Origin: an uncultured Solimonas sp.
Lineage (GTDB): Bacteria > Pseudomonadota > Gammaproteobacteria > Nevskiales > Nevskiaceae
DNA: 39,108 nt
Direction of reading: 5' to 3'
NCBI GenBank assembly: GCA_946478985.1
Contig: CAMLDZ010000017.1
Location: 1 to 39,108 of the forward strand
Below are positions 30,500 to 38,975 of this stretch, one piece after another (position 1 is the stretch's first letter; the number at the start of each line of letters is the position of its first letter). The translations under genes were made by a program, and so were the position numbers. The notes under the pieces are model-generated. The model was not told where the DNA came from. It did not search any database and saw nothing but the letters and a program-made list of their open reading frames with translations.

Positions 30500-31258
30500 G
30501 TGACGGCCGACACGCTGCGAGGTCTCCGCGTGCTGGTGACGCGGCCGGCGCCACAGGCGGAGACGCTGAGCCGCCTGCTGCAGGCACGCGGTGCGCAGGT
30601 GCGGCGACTGCCGCTGCAGGCGATCGAGCCGGTGCGCCACCCGCAGCGTGCGGCGCGGGTGCTGGCCGCGAGCCGCGACGCGCGGGCCTGGATCTTCACC
30701 AGCGTCAATGCCGTCCAGCATGCGCAGCAGCTCGACGGCGGCGTCTGGCCGCCGGTGATGGCGGTGGGGCGCGCCACCGCCGTCGCGCTGGAGCGGCTCG
30801 GCCTGCAGCCGCGCGTGCCGGATGCGGCGTACTCCAGCGAAGCCTTGCTGGCCCTGCCGGAACTCCAGGCCGTGGCGGGTTGCCGCTTTGTCGTGATCGC
30901 CGGCGAAGACGGCCTGACCACGCTGGTCGACACCCTGGAAGCGCGCGGCGCCGAGGTCGCGCGGATCGCCGTCTACCGCCGCGTCGCCCTGCCGCTGCCG
31001 CCGGCGCAGCTGCAGGAAGCGCTGCACGACAGCGAGTTCATCGTCATCACCAGCGGCGAGGCGCTGCAGCATCTGGCCGACGCCAGCGCGCCGGCGCTGT
31101 TGCCGCAGTTGCGCCGGCTGCGGCTGGTTGTGCCCAGCCAGCGTGTGGTAGAACAGGCGGCCCGGCTGGGCTTCGAGGCGACGCCGCTGGTGCCGGATCA
31201 TGTGGCCGATGAAGCCTATGTGCGCTGCCTAGAGCAGTGGCGCGCAACAAATCCTTGA
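30500..31258 (+). CDS. hemD: Uroporphyrinogen-III synthase
   Basis: HemD closes and inverts hydroxymethylbilane to uroporphyrinogen III. The 252-aa sequence is divergent, as usual for this family. It shows the two-domain pattern LRVLVTRPAPQAETLSRLLQ, WIFTSVNAVQHA, VGRATAVALERLGL, FVVIAGEDGLTTLVDTLEARGAEV, VYRRV and FIVITSGEALQHL. The start is GTG at 30500, 12 bp after hemC. The stop directly precedes the ATG of hemX. Position between hemC and hemX supports the call. Confidence 0.93.
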   Translation: MTADTLRGLRVLVTRPAPQAETLSRLLQARGAQVRRLPLQAIEPVRHPQRAARVLAASRDARAWIFTSVNAVQHAQQLDGGVWPPVMAVGRATAVALERLGLQPRVPDAAYSSEALLALPELQAVAGCRFVVIAGEDGLTTLVDTLEARGAEVARIAVYRRVALPLPPAQLQEALHDSEFIVITSGEALQHLADASAPALLPQLRRLRLVVPSQRVVEQAARLGFEATPLVPDHVADEAYVRCLEQWRATNP

Positions 31259-32326
31259 ATGAGTCCGATGAGCGAAGACGCCAAGCCAGAGACCCCATCC
31301 CCGCGCGTGTCGGTTGCGCCGCCGCCGCCGGCGCGGCGCAGTCTGGCCCCCTGGCTGTTCGCGCTGCTCGGCGCGGCGCTGCTGGTCGGCGGCGCGGCCT
31401 GGCTGTATGCGCGCGTCACCAGCGTGTTCGCGGTGCAGGACGACGCCCTCAAGCGCCTGGCGCGCGATCTCAACGCCGTCGAAGTGCAGGCAGACCGGCT
31501 CGACTCGCGTCAGGTCGACCTTGCCGCCGCCGCGCAGCGCAGCGCCGGCGAAATCACCGACTTCGGCAGTCGCATCGACGCCCACGACCAGATCGTCGGC
31601 CAGCTCAAGGAGCAACTGGCCGGCGGTCGTGACCGCCTGCAGATCGCTGCCGTCGAGCAACTGTTGCTGCTGGCCAACGACCGCCTGCAGCTGGCGCGCG
31701 ACGTGCCGGCGGCGATCGTCGCCATCGAAGCAGCCGACGCCCGCCTGGCTGCGCTGCGCGAGCCGCGCCTGTTCCCGGTACGCCAGGCGCTGGCGCAGGA
31801 AAAGGCAGCGTTGCAGGCGATCCCGCTGCCGGACTACGCCGGCGCCGCGCTGACGCTGTCGAGCCTGATCCAGCGCGCGCCGCGGCTGCCGCTGGCGGCA
31901 CGCGTGCCCAGCCATTTCGAATCGACGCCGCAGCCACTGCTGATCGCCGACGACGCGCGCTGGTACGAGCGCGTGCGCGCCTCGGTGATAGAAGCGCTGA
32001 GCAGCATCTTCGCGATCCGCCGCGACACCGGCCCCTCGCCGCGCCTGCTCGGCGCCGAGCAGGAGGCGCTGGTGGTGCAGGTGCTGGCGCTCAAGCTCGA
32101 AGGTGCACGTGTGGCGCTGCTGCGCGGCGACACCGTCAGCTTCCGCGATCTCTGCGACAGCGCCTCGGCCTGGCTCGACACCTACTTCCGTAGCGACGAT
32201 CCCGGCGTCGCCGCCGCCAAGGCCGAGCTGGAGCGCCTGCAGCCCCTGGACCTGACGCCGCCACTGCCGGACATCGGCCGCAGCCTCGGCCTGCTGCGCG
32301 CCTTCCTGCGTCCCGAGACGCCATGA
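31259..32326 (+). CDS. hemX: HemX-like inner-membrane protein
   Basis: This 355-aa protein fits the HemX (DUF513) family. It has a short Pro-rich cytoplasmic N-terminus, one membrane helix (LAPWLFALLGAALLVGGAAWLYA), then a coiled-coil region to about residue 125 and a helical periplasmic domain (VEQLLLLANDRLQLARDVPAA, RAPRLPLA). The exact role is unknown; it is not a methyltransferase despite an old name. The ATG at 31259 follows the hemD stop at once (TGAATG); an ATG three codons on (31268) is also possible. It overlaps hemY by 4 bp. Confidence 0.88.
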   Translation: MSPMSEDAKPETPSPRVSVAPPPPARRSLAPWLFALLGAALLVGGAAWLYARVTSVFAVQDDALKRLARDLNAVEVQADRLDSRQVDLAAAAQRSAGEITDFGSRIDAHDQIVGQLKEQLAGGRDRLQIAAVEQLLLLANDRLQLARDVPAAIVAIEAADARLAALREPRLFPVRQALAQEKAALQAIPLPDYAGAALTLSSLIQRAPRLPLAARVPSHFESTPQPLLIADDARWYERVRASVIEALSSIFAIRRDTGPSPRLLGAEQEALVVQVLALKLEGARVALLRGDTVSFRDLCDSASAWLDTYFRSDDPGVAAAKAELERLQPLDLTPPLPDIGRSLGLLRAFLRPETP

Positions 32327-33510
32327 TCCGCCTGCTGATCGTGTCCTTGCTGGTCCTCGCCTGCGGCGCCGCCGCGGCGTTCTACCTGCGCGCCGAAACC
32401 GGCTATGTGCTGATCAGCTTCCACCGCTGGATCATCGAGACCTCGCTGCTGGGCCTGATCCTGGCAGTGGTGGTCAGCCTCGCCAGCGTGGTCTCGCTGG
32501 CGCGCCTGCTGTTCGCCGGCGCCACGCTGCCGATGACGGTGCGCAAGATGCTGGCGCGGCGCCGCGAGGAAAAGGCCCAGCAGTCGTTCGAGACCGGCCT
32601 GCTGCGCCTGCTCGAAGGCAACTGGAAGCGCGCCGAGATCGAACTGGTGCGCCGCGCCGCCGATCATCACGCCGGCCATCTCAACTACCTCGCCGCCGCC
32701 CGTGCCGCACAGCGCCTGGGTGTCGGCGAGCGCCGCGACCACTACCTGCGCTTGGCCAAGGAAATCGCCCCGGAGATGGAGTTCGCGACCTTGCTGACGC
32801 AGGCCGAGCTGCAGCTGGAACGCGGCGAGTTCGCGCTGGCGCGCGACACCGCGCTCAAGCTGCGCGGCATCAATCCGCAGCATCCGTATGCGGTCGAGCT
32901 GCTGGCCGATGCCTACGCCGGCCTGGCCGCCTGGGAGTCGCTGCGCCAGTTGCTGCTCGATAGCGGCAACCGCGATCGCCTGAGCGAGGCGCGCTACGGC
33001 GAACTGCTCGACCGCGCGCTGCTCGAATGCATCGCCGATGCGCAGCAGCAGGCGCGGCTGGATCGCCTCAAGGCGATCTGGGAGGCCACGCCCAAGGATT
33101 TCCGTAGCAAGATCGGCATCCGCAACGCTTATATCCACGGCCTGGCACGGCTCAACGCCGATGCCGATGCACTGGCGCTGGCCAGCACGGCGCTGGCCAG
33201 GGAATGGGACGCGAGCCTGGCCGCGCTGTACGGCGAGCTGCACGCCGCCGACCCGCTCACGCAACTGGCGGCGATCGAGGACTGGCTCAACCGCTACGGC
33301 GAAAAGCCGGAGCTGCTGATCACCGCGGGCCGTGTGTGCCTGCGCAACCGCCTGTGGGGCAAGGCGCGCAGCTACCTGGACGCGGTGATCCGCGTCGCGC
33401 CTTCCGCCGGCGCCTATCTGGAACTGGCACGGCTCTGCGAATCGACGCAGAACGCCGACGAGGCGCAGCGCTTCTACAAGCAGGGCCTGGAGTTCGCGGC
33501 CTCGGTCTGA
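32323..33510 (+). CDS. hemY: HemY-like protein
   Basis: This 395-aa protein has two N-terminal membrane segments (LLIVSLLVLACGAAAAFYL and LLGLILAVVVSLASVVSLARLL). Between and after them lies the HemY hallmark region (GYVLISFHRWIIETS, RREEKAQQSFETGLLRLLEGNWKRAE). TPR-like repeats fill the rest (LNYLAAARAAQRLG, ATLLTQAELQLERGEFALARD, AYAGLAAWESL). It is a protein of the tetrapyrrole operon with an unclear function, unrelated to the B. subtilis HemY oxidase. It overlaps hemX as ATGA. Confidence 0.92.
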   Translation: MIRLLIVSLLVLACGAAAAFYLRAETGYVLISFHRWIIETSLLGLILAVVVSLASVVSLARLLFAGATLPMTVRKMLARRREEKAQQSFETGLLRLLEGNWKRAEIELVRRAADHHAGHLNYLAAARAAQRLGVGERRDHYLRLAKEIAPEMEFATLLTQAELQLERGEFALARDTALKLRGINPQHPYAVELLADAYAGLAAWESLRQLLLDSGNRDRLSEARYGELLDRALLECIADAQQQARLDRLKAIWEATPKDFRSKIGIRNAYIHGLARLNADADALALASTALAREWDASLAALYGELHAADPLTQLAAIEDWLNRYGEKPELLITAGRVCLRNRLWGKARSYLDAVIRVAPSAGAYLELARLCESTQNADEAQRFYKQGLEFAASV

Positions 33511-33672
33511 GCGCCCGCCCGCCTCGTCGCCGCTGCGCCGGGCGCAGGCTGCGCATGTGACGCAGGTCTTCTCGGCCGTTCGCCCCGGCGGCATCGGCCG
33601 CGGCCGTCGCGGCAGAATGGGTGGCGTGCCGTTTTCGCCACGCCGTTCTCCTCTGTACGCCCGCACCCGACC

Positions 33673-34206
33673 ATGAAACCTGCAAGCTTGCTGTTGTCCT
33701 GCCTCCTCGTGCTGGCCGCTTCGGCGCTGACCGCTGCTTGCAGTGGCGGCGGCGGTGGCGGTGGCGAGGATTTCATCGGGGCTACTTCGATCCAGGCCTT
33801 TTCCATCGACGCCAGCTATCTGGCGCCCCCGGTGGTCGGTGATCCCGTGATCGATGCCAATGTCGACGACGGCCAGTTCGCGCTGCAGTGGCAGATCGAT
33901 CAGCCGGGCATTTCGTATGACGCCAAGGTGTACCTGAGCCAGACCGCTGTCGCGGTGCGTGAGGAGGATCCGAAAATCCTCGATCTCGATTGCGGGCCAC
34001 CCAGCGAGCTGTGTGCGGACTCGGGCCTGATCTCATGCGCGCTCGGCAAGAACAATCACGTGGTCTGCGAGAACGGCGCCGACACGGATCTGAGCGCGTG
34101 GCTCAAGACAGTTCCCCAGCACGGCTACATCGTGCTGAACGTCAGCCGTAGCGGCAACGGCTCCGGTAGCGGCGCGATGAAAAGCATTCCGGTGCAGATT
34201 CGCTAG
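33673..34206 (+). CDS. Predicted lipoprotein, unknown family
   Basis: This 177-aa protein has a classic lipoprotein signal (MKPASLLLSCLLVLAASALTAAC) with lipobox LTAAC, then a Ser/Gly linker (SGGGGGGG). The mature part is acidic, with strands FALQWQIDQPGISYDAKVYLSQ. Four further cysteines (in LDCGPPSELCADSGLISCALG and HVVCENG) could form two disulfides. A Gly/Ser-rich stretch precedes the end. I do not recognise a family; the fibronectin-like strand pattern is only a guess. The leader has no clear Shine-Dalgarno sequence. It stands alone between hemY and a convergent gene. Confidence 0.72.
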   Translation: MKPASLLLSCLLVLAASALTAACSGGGGGGGEDFIGATSIQAFSIDASYLAPPVVGDPVIDANVDDGQFALQWQIDQPGISYDAKVYLSQTAVAVREEDPKILDLDCGPPSELCADSGLISCALGKNNHVVCENGADTDLSAWLKTVPQHGYIVLNVSRSGNGSGSGAMKSIPVQIR

Positions 34207-34239
34207 CACCTGCTCCGAGCCGGCTCAGCCCGTCATTTC

Positions 34240-35259
34240 TCAGCCGAGCTGCGGCCAGGTCTCGAAGGCGTAGTCGAAAGAATCGTAGAACAGGTGGTCG
34301 GCGTCGACGCCGGCGGCGAGAAACGCCTGCTTGCCGCTGCGCACCATCACCGGCGGGCCGGACAGGTAGGCTTCGTAGCCGTCGAGTCGCGGGTGTGCGG
34401 CGAGCACGGCCTCATGGACGAAACCGCGCGCACCGCTCCAGTCGTCGCCGGCTTCCGACAGCACGGGCGTGTAACGGAACTGCGGATGCGCCTGTGCCCA
34501 GGCACGCAGCTGCGTGTCGAGGTAGAGATCGCGTGCTTCGCGCACGCCCCAGTACAGTTCCATGGGCCGCATGCCGCCGTGGCTGAGCTGTTCGTCGAGC
34601 ATGGCGTGGATCGGCGCGATGCCGGTGCCGCCGGCGACCATCACGATTGGCCGCGTCGAGTCCTCGCGCACGTAGAACGCGCCGAGCGGACCTTCGATGC
34701 GCAGGATCGCGCGGTCCGGCATCTCCTTGGCGGCCCAGTTGGCGAAGCGGCCGTTGGGCGTCACGCGGATGTGCAGTTCGATGGTTTCGTCGTTCGGCCG
34801 GTTGGCGATCGAGAAGCTGCGGCGACGGCCGTCGTCGATCAGCAGGTCCAGATATTGGCCGGGCAGGTAGCGGAAACTGTCGCCGCGCGGCAGCTTCAAC
34901 GTCAGGCCCAGCACGTCGTGCGACAACCAGTGCTTGCGCAGCGCGCGCACCGGCAGCTGGCGCGGGCGCAGGCTGTCGATCTGCGGCGGCTGGTGCAGTT
35001 CGATCGTGATGTCGCTGCGCGGTTCGGCCAGGCACATCAGGATGTAGCCGGCCTCGCGCTCGGCATCGGACAGCGCCGGCGGCGGCATGCGGTGTTCCAC
35101 CGTGCCGCTCTGCAGGCGCACGCGGCAGGAGGCGCAACCTCCGGACTGGCAGCCGAACGGCAGCGCGAAGCCGTGGCGCAGGCCGGCACCCAGCACCGTT
35201 TCTCCGGCTTCGGTCTGGAAGCTCTGCGGCCGCCCGGCCAGATACACTTGATGAACCAT
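34240..35259 (-). CDS. [2Fe-2S] ferredoxin-NAD(P)H reductase
   Basis: This 339-aa electron-transfer flavoprotein is of the CDP-6-deoxy-hexulose reductase/oxygenase-reductase type. An N-terminal plant-type ferredoxin has the cluster cysteines C37, C42, C45 and C77 (C-x4-C-x2-C-x31-C). An FAD domain follows (FRYLPGQYLDLLIDDGRRRSFSIAN, with RxxS), then an NAD(P) domain (VMVAGGTGIAPIHAML, VYLSGPP-like YLSGPPVMV). It would pass electrons from NAD(P)H to a partner oxygenase or dehydratase not in the window. Its ATG shares bases with the divergent epimerase-like gene. Confidence 0.9.
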   Translation of the reverse strand: MVHQVYLAGRPQSFQTEAGETVLGAGLRHGFALPFGCQSGGCASCRVRLQSGTVEHRMPPPALSDAEREAGYILMCLAEPRSDITIELHQPPQIDSLRPRQLPVRALRKHWLSHDVLGLTLKLPRGDSFRYLPGQYLDLLIDDGRRRSFSIANRPNDETIELHIRVTPNGRFANWAAKEMPDRAILRIEGPLGAFYVREDSTRPIVMVAGGTGIAPIHAMLDEQLSHGGMRPMELYWGVREARDLYLDTQLRAWAQAHPQFRYTPVLSEAGDDWSGARGFVHEAVLAAHPRLDGYEAYLSGPPVMVRSGKQAFLAAGVDADHLFYDSFDYAFETWPQLG

Positions 35260-36154
35260 GAAGAATCTCGAAGCGCTGTTGCCGCCGCGCGCACTGATCG
35301 CCGGGTGCGGTGACATCGGCACGCGTGTCGCGCTACGGCTGCAGACAATGGGCCGCGAGGTTACGGCAATCGTCCGCTCCCAGCAAAATGCGCAAACGCT
35401 GCAGGCGCGCGGCATCGGCGTGCAGCTGGCCGATCTGGATCAGCCGCAGGACGCCGGCGACTGGCCGCTGCTGTTCTGGTTCGCGCCGCCGCCGGCCAGC
35501 GGCGATCAGGACCCGCGCCTGCGCGGCTGGCTGGCCGCGCAGCGCGGGCGGATCGACACGCTGGTCTATCTGTCGACCTCGGCGGTCTACGGCGACTGCG
35601 GCGGCGCGTGGATCGACGAGGACGCGCCGATCGCTCCCGGCAACGCGCGTGGCCGCCGCCGCGCCGATGCCGAAGCCGCCGTGCACGACTGGCAGGCGCA
35701 GGGCGGCGGCCGCGTGATCGTCCTGCGCGTGCCGGGGATCTACGGCCCCGGCCGGCTGCCGGTCGAGCGGCTGCAGCGCGGCCTGCCGATCCTGCGCGCG
35801 GACGAGGCGCCCTATACCAACCGCATCCACGCCGATGACCTGGCGGAGGCGAGCTTGCATGCCGCAGCGTTCGGCCGGCCCGGCCGTGCCTACCACGTCG
35901 CCGACGGCGCGCCGACGACGATGGCCGACTACTTCATCCGTTGCGCCCGCCTGCTGGGCCTGCCCGAGCCCGCGCAGGTCTCGCGCGACGAGGCACAGCG
36001 CTTGCTGACACCGGCGATGTGGTCTTTCATGGAAGAATCCAAGCGGCTGCGGACGACGCGTCTGCGTGAAGAACTGCACTTCATCCCGCGCTACGCCAAT
36101 CTGGACGCCGGTCTGCCCAGCTGCCTCCCCCTCGACCAAAGGAGTACACGATGA
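35258..36154 (+). CDS. NAD(P)-binding epimerase-like (YeeZ-type) protein
   Basis: This 298-aa extended short-chain dehydrogenase-like protein has the Rossmann motif [17 protein letters not shown], the [11 protein letters not shown] motif (Y-G-D) and [16 protein letters not shown], as in YeeZ/SDR_e family proteins. [17 protein letters not shown] is the typical substrate-side segment. The in-frame stop TGA at 35252 leaves ATG 35258 as the earliest start. TTG at 35279 is the only other option before the Rossmann strand. Its stop overlaps mscL (ATGA). It may be a reductase or epimerase; the substrate is unknown. Confidence 0.88.
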   Translation: MKNLEALLPPRALIAGCGDIGTRVALRLQTMGREVTAIVRSQQNAQTLQARGIGVQLADLDQPQDAGDWPLLFWFAPPPASGDQDPRLRGWLAAQRGRIDTLVYLSTSAVYGDCGGAWIDEDAPIAPGNARGRRRADAEAAVHDWQAQGGGRVIVLRVPGIYGPGRLPVERLQRGLPILRADEAPYTNRIHADDLAEASLHAAAFGRPGRAYHVADGAPTTMADYFIRCARLLGLPEPAQVSRDEAQRLLTPAMWSFMEESKRLRTTRLREELHFIPRYANLDAGLPSCLPLDQRSTR

Positions 36155-36555
36155 GCGTAGTGAAGGAGTTTCGTGAGTTTGCGATGCGCGGCAACGTCGT
36201 CGATCTCGCCGTCGGCGTCGTCATCGGCGCCGCGTTCGGCAAGATCGTGTCGTCGCTGGTCGCCGACCTGATCACGCCCTTGCTCGGCGTGCTGATCGGC
36301 GGCGTCGATTTCTCCGATCTGGCCGTCACCCTGCGCGCCGCGGAAGGCGACAAGGCGGCGGTGCTGCTGTCCTACGGCAAGTTCATCCAGACCATCTTCG
36401 ACTTCGTCATCATCGCCTTCGCGATCTTTCTCTTCGTCAAGCTGATCAACCGCCTCAAGCGCCAGCAGGCGGAAGCGCCGAAGGCGCCGCCGGCGCCGAG
36501 TGCCGAAGAAAAGCTGCTGACCGAGATCCGCGATCTGCTCAAGCAGAAGCCCTGA
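36151..36555 (+). CDS. mscL: Large-conductance mechanosensitive channel
   Basis: MscL opens under membrane tension to release osmolytes in hypo-osmotic shock. The 134-aa protein has the cytoplasmic [37 protein letters not shown] segment of TM1 with the G-AAFGK gate, TM2 ([25 protein letters not shown]), and a charged C-terminal helix ([14 protein letters not shown]). AGGAG lies before the ATG. Translation is coupled to the upstream epimerase-like gene by ATGA. It has all usual features and length. Confidence 0.97.
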   Translation: MSVVKEFREFAMRGNVVDLAVGVVIGAAFGKIVSSLVADLITPLLGVLIGGVDFSDLAVTLRAAEGDKAAVLLSYGKFIQTIFDFVIIAFAIFLFVKLINRLKRQQAEAPKAPPAPSAEEKLLTEIRDLLKQKP

Positions 36556-36584
36556 ATGCTGCGCCGTTTCACGGCCGATTCAGG
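36551..36584 (+). terminator. Weak hairpin after mscL
   Basis: CCTGAAT/ATTCAGG (36551-36557 with 36578-36584) encloses a small CCGT/ACGG hairpin. The stem overlaps the mscL stop codon. No T run follows, so its terminator function is uncertain. Confidence 0.35.
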
Positions 36585-36646
36585 CGCTGCGCCCTCTACT
36601 TGCGCTCGCTACCGAGCCTCATAACAACATCGACCCGGAGAACCCC

Positions 36647-36922
36647 ATGTCCGACATCTCGCTGCGCCGCCGCCACGGCCGTTCGCCCGAAGAAGCCAAG
36701 AAGATCGCCGAGAAGATCATCGCCAAGGTCGCCAGCGAGTACGACGTGAAGTACCGCTGGAAGGGCGACAGCGTGGTCTTCGAGCGCTCTGGCCTCAACG
36801 GCCATCTCGACGTGACGGCCGACGAGATCCAGATCCAGGCCAAGCTCGGCCTGCTGCTCAGGCCGCTGAAGTCGCGCATCGAGAAGGAAGTCAACAGCGT
36901 GATGGACGCCAATCTGGCGTGA
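36647..36922 (+). CDS. Polyhydroxyalkanoic acid system protein (PHA_gran_rgn)
   Basis: This 91-aa protein matches the family Pfam PHA_gran_rgn, found near polyhydroxyalkanoate genes and thought to associate with granules. Features are ISLRRRHGRSPEEAKKIAEKI, then YDVKYRWKGDSVVFERSG, NGHLDVTADEIQIQAKLGLLLRPLKSRIEKEV. No phaC gene is in the window, so the role may be more general. GGAG lies nine bases before the ATG. It is 91 bp after mscL and convergent with the patatin gene. Confidence 0.9.
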   Translation: MSDISLRRRHGRSPEEAKKIAEKIIAKVASEYDVKYRWKGDSVVFERSGLNGHLDVTADEIQIQAKLGLLLRPLKSRIEKEVNSVMDANLA

Positions 36923-36934
36923 GCGCGACGCCCT

Positions 36935-38419
36935 TCAGCCGCCAGCGGCGCGCAGGCGCCGCGGGCGCGGCTGCAGCAGCTCGTGCTCCTGGCGCGCCAG
37001 CAGCTGCAGGCAATCGTCGAAGGTGCGCGAGATCAGCGTCTGCAGGCGGATGCGCTCCAGCTTCGGCCAGGTCGCGCGTTCGCCGTCGCGGATGTAGGTC
37101 TGGATGTCGTCCGCGGTCGGATTGACGAAGATGCGCAGGGCGCGCGCCGGCGTCGAGCGCGGGAACAAGGTGATGTCGCCGGAGTAGCGCTGCCGCACGA
37201 TGTCGTCGATGCGGCCGAGCACGCGCCCGCCGTACGGGTCCAGGTGCTTGCGGGCCAGCCGCAGCGCGCCGCTGCCGCCGTGGCGGACCAGTTCGCGCGC
37301 CAGCGGCGCCAGGCCGCGCCGCGTCACCCGCTTCTCCTGCTGCAGGAACGGCACCACGTGCGGATTGGTCTGGCTGACGATGTAGTGGTTGACGTTGTGC
37401 AGCCGCGCCAGCCGCAGCATCGGCAGATCGGCGGACAGCGTGCCGTCGGTCCAGCGTTTGCCCGGCATGTACGGCACCACGGTGCCGTCGTAGTCGCGGG
37501 CGGCCAGCTGCACCGGCGCGAAGATGCCGGGCGCCGCACAGGATGCCAGCACCGCGCGGCGCATCAGCACGTGCGGCGCGGTCAGGTAGTTGAGCAGGCG
37601 GCCTTGCTGATGCGCCTCGACCGGTGACACCGTGATGTTGGCGATGCGGCCGCTGCGCTCGTAGGCGTCGGCGAAAGTGAGCTCGCCGATGTTGGACTGG
37701 ATGCAGCGCTCCAGCTGCGCGGGGTCCATCATGCCGCCACCCTTGATCGCGTCGCGCCAGCCCAGCGCCTGGAAGGCGGCGAGATCGAGACTGCCGGGTG
37801 CGAACATCGCGGCGATCTCGCTGTCGAGCCGCACGGCGACGGTGCTGGCGATGATCGAGCCGGCCGAGGCACCGGACAGCACCTTGGGCAGCAGCTGCTG
37901 CTCGTGCAGCGCCTTGATCACGCCGAGATGGAACATGCCCAGCGTGCCGCCGCCGGACAGCATCAGCGCCGAGCGGCCGAAACTGGCGGCGGTGCGTGCG
38001 AAGAACTGCTTCTTGTCCTCGAAGCCGAAGTTCGCGAAGTCGCCGGCGCACAGGAAATCGAGGCAGCGCGCCACCTCGCTGAGATAGTCGCGGACCAGTT
38101 GCTTGGTGCCGAGCCGCGCTACCGCGTACAGGGCCGGGCTGGCGATGTTGCCGAGGTTGCCGTGCAGGCTTTCGTAGAGATCGAAAGCAAGATGCCGCGC
38201 GTCGCCGCGCCGGCGCAGCAGGCGCAGCTGCTGCAGGCGTTGCTGGATCAACAGGTAATCGTAGTCGTCGCTGGTGTCGTCCTGTTTCCAGGCGTCGGCG
38301 CCTTCGAGCCGGTCGAGTTCAGCGGCGATCTCGCGCCATACCGCGTAGCGCTCGGCCTGCTCGAGTTCGCGCAGGCGCAACTGGATCACGCGGCGCGCCA
38401 TGCGGGGCGGATTCTTCAT
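36935..38419 (-). CDS. DUF3336/patatin-like phospholipase
   Basis: This 494-aa enzyme resembles yeast Tgl3/4-type lipases. The N-terminal DUF3336-like helices (WKQDDTSDDYDYLLIQQRLQQL) are followed by a patatin domain with oxyanion loop LSGGGTLGMFHLGV. The nucleophile S185 lies in GASAGS, and the catalytic aspartate is in WTDGTLSADLP, where DGT stands for the usual DGG/DGA, as is common in this subgroup. No signal peptide is visible. It would hydrolyse acyl lipids at the inner membrane. The ATG at 38419 has no clear ribosome site; an ATG six codons on (MARRVIQL) is possible. Confidence 0.92.
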   Translation of the reverse strand: MKNPPRMARRVIQLRLRELEQAERYAVWREIAAELDRLEGADAWKQDDTSDDYDYLLIQQRLQQLRLLRRRGDARHLAFDLYESLHGNLGNIASPALYAVARLGTKQLVRDYLSEVARCLDFLCAGDFANFGFEDKKQFFARTAASFGRSALMLSGGGTLGMFHLGVIKALHEQQLLPKVLSGASAGSIIASTVAVRLDSEIAAMFAPGSLDLAAFQALGWRDAIKGGGMMDPAQLERCIQSNIGELTFADAYERSGRIANITVSPVEAHQQGRLLNYLTAPHVLMRRAVLASCAAPGIFAPVQLAARDYDGTVVPYMPGKRWTDGTLSADLPMLRLARLHNVNHYIVSQTNPHVVPFLQQEKRVTRRGLAPLARELVRHGGSGALRLARKHLDPYGGRVLGRIDDIVRQRYSGDITLFPRSTPARALRIFVNPTADDIQTYIRDGERATWPKLERIRLQTLISRTFDDCLQLLARQEHELLQPRPRRLRAAGG

Positions 38420-38483
38420 GTCCGTCGCAGTGTAGGAAACTTCGTCGCAGCGGGGCAGCCGGTCGTCATAGGAAAATCAGCCG

Positions 38484-38975
38484 ATGGAGTCTTTCGTCGA
38501 AGTTCTGAGCGTCCTGCTGGGCATGGCCCTGGTCCTGGGCGGTCTGGTCGGCACGGTGCTGCCGATCCTGCCCGGCGCTCCGCTGGTGTTCTTCGGCCTG
38601 TGGCTGCTCGCCTGGGCGGGCGACTACCAGCGGGTCGGCGCGCCGACCCTGATCGCCGCCGCGGTGCTGGCGCTGCTGACGGTGCTGATCGACTTCGCCG
38701 CCTCGGCGCTCGGCGCCAGGCGGGTCGGCGCCAGCCGGCAGGCCGTCAGCGGTGCGCTGCTCGGCAGCGTCGCCGGCATGTTCCTCGGCATTCCCGGCCT
38801 GCTGCTCGGCCCCTTCGTCGGCGCGATGGTCGGCGAGCTGATGGCGCAGCGCAGCGTCGAGCGCGCCGCCAGCGTCGGCATCGCCACCTGGATCGGCCTG
38901 GTGCTGGGCAGCGCCGCCAAGCTGGCGCTGTGTCTGGCGATGGTGCTGCTGTTCGCGTTTGCCTGGTTTATCTAG
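38484..38975 (+). CDS. DUF456 membrane protein
   Basis: This 163-aa integral membrane protein is of the DUF456 family. Hydrophobic segments cover LGMALVLGGLVGTVLPILPG, LIAAAVLALLTVLIDFAAS, GALLGSVAGMFLGIPGLLLGPFVGAMVGEL and WIGLVLGSAAKLALCLAMVLLFAF. The P-x-L-P-G-A-P-L-V-F-F motif at residues 26-38 is family-typical. The function is unknown; transport has been suggested. AGGA lies nine bases before the ATG. It is divergent from the patatin gene by 64 bp and ends just before a repeat. Confidence 0.9.
   Translation: MESFVEVLSVLLGMALVLGGLVGTVLPILPGAPLVFFGLWLLAWAGDYQRVGAPTLIAAAVLALLTVLIDFAASALGARRVGASRQAVSGALLGSVAGMFLGIPGLLLGPFVGAMVGELMAQRSVERAASVGIATWIGLVLGSAAKLALCLAMVLLFAFAWFI

Noticed and set aside
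37430..37475. Loss of the catalytic aspartate motif in the patatin gene (DGT instead of DGG/DGA).
   Set aside because: The aspartate remains, and small changes after it (DGS/DGT before a D-L-P) are common in the DUF3336/Tgl-like subgroup.
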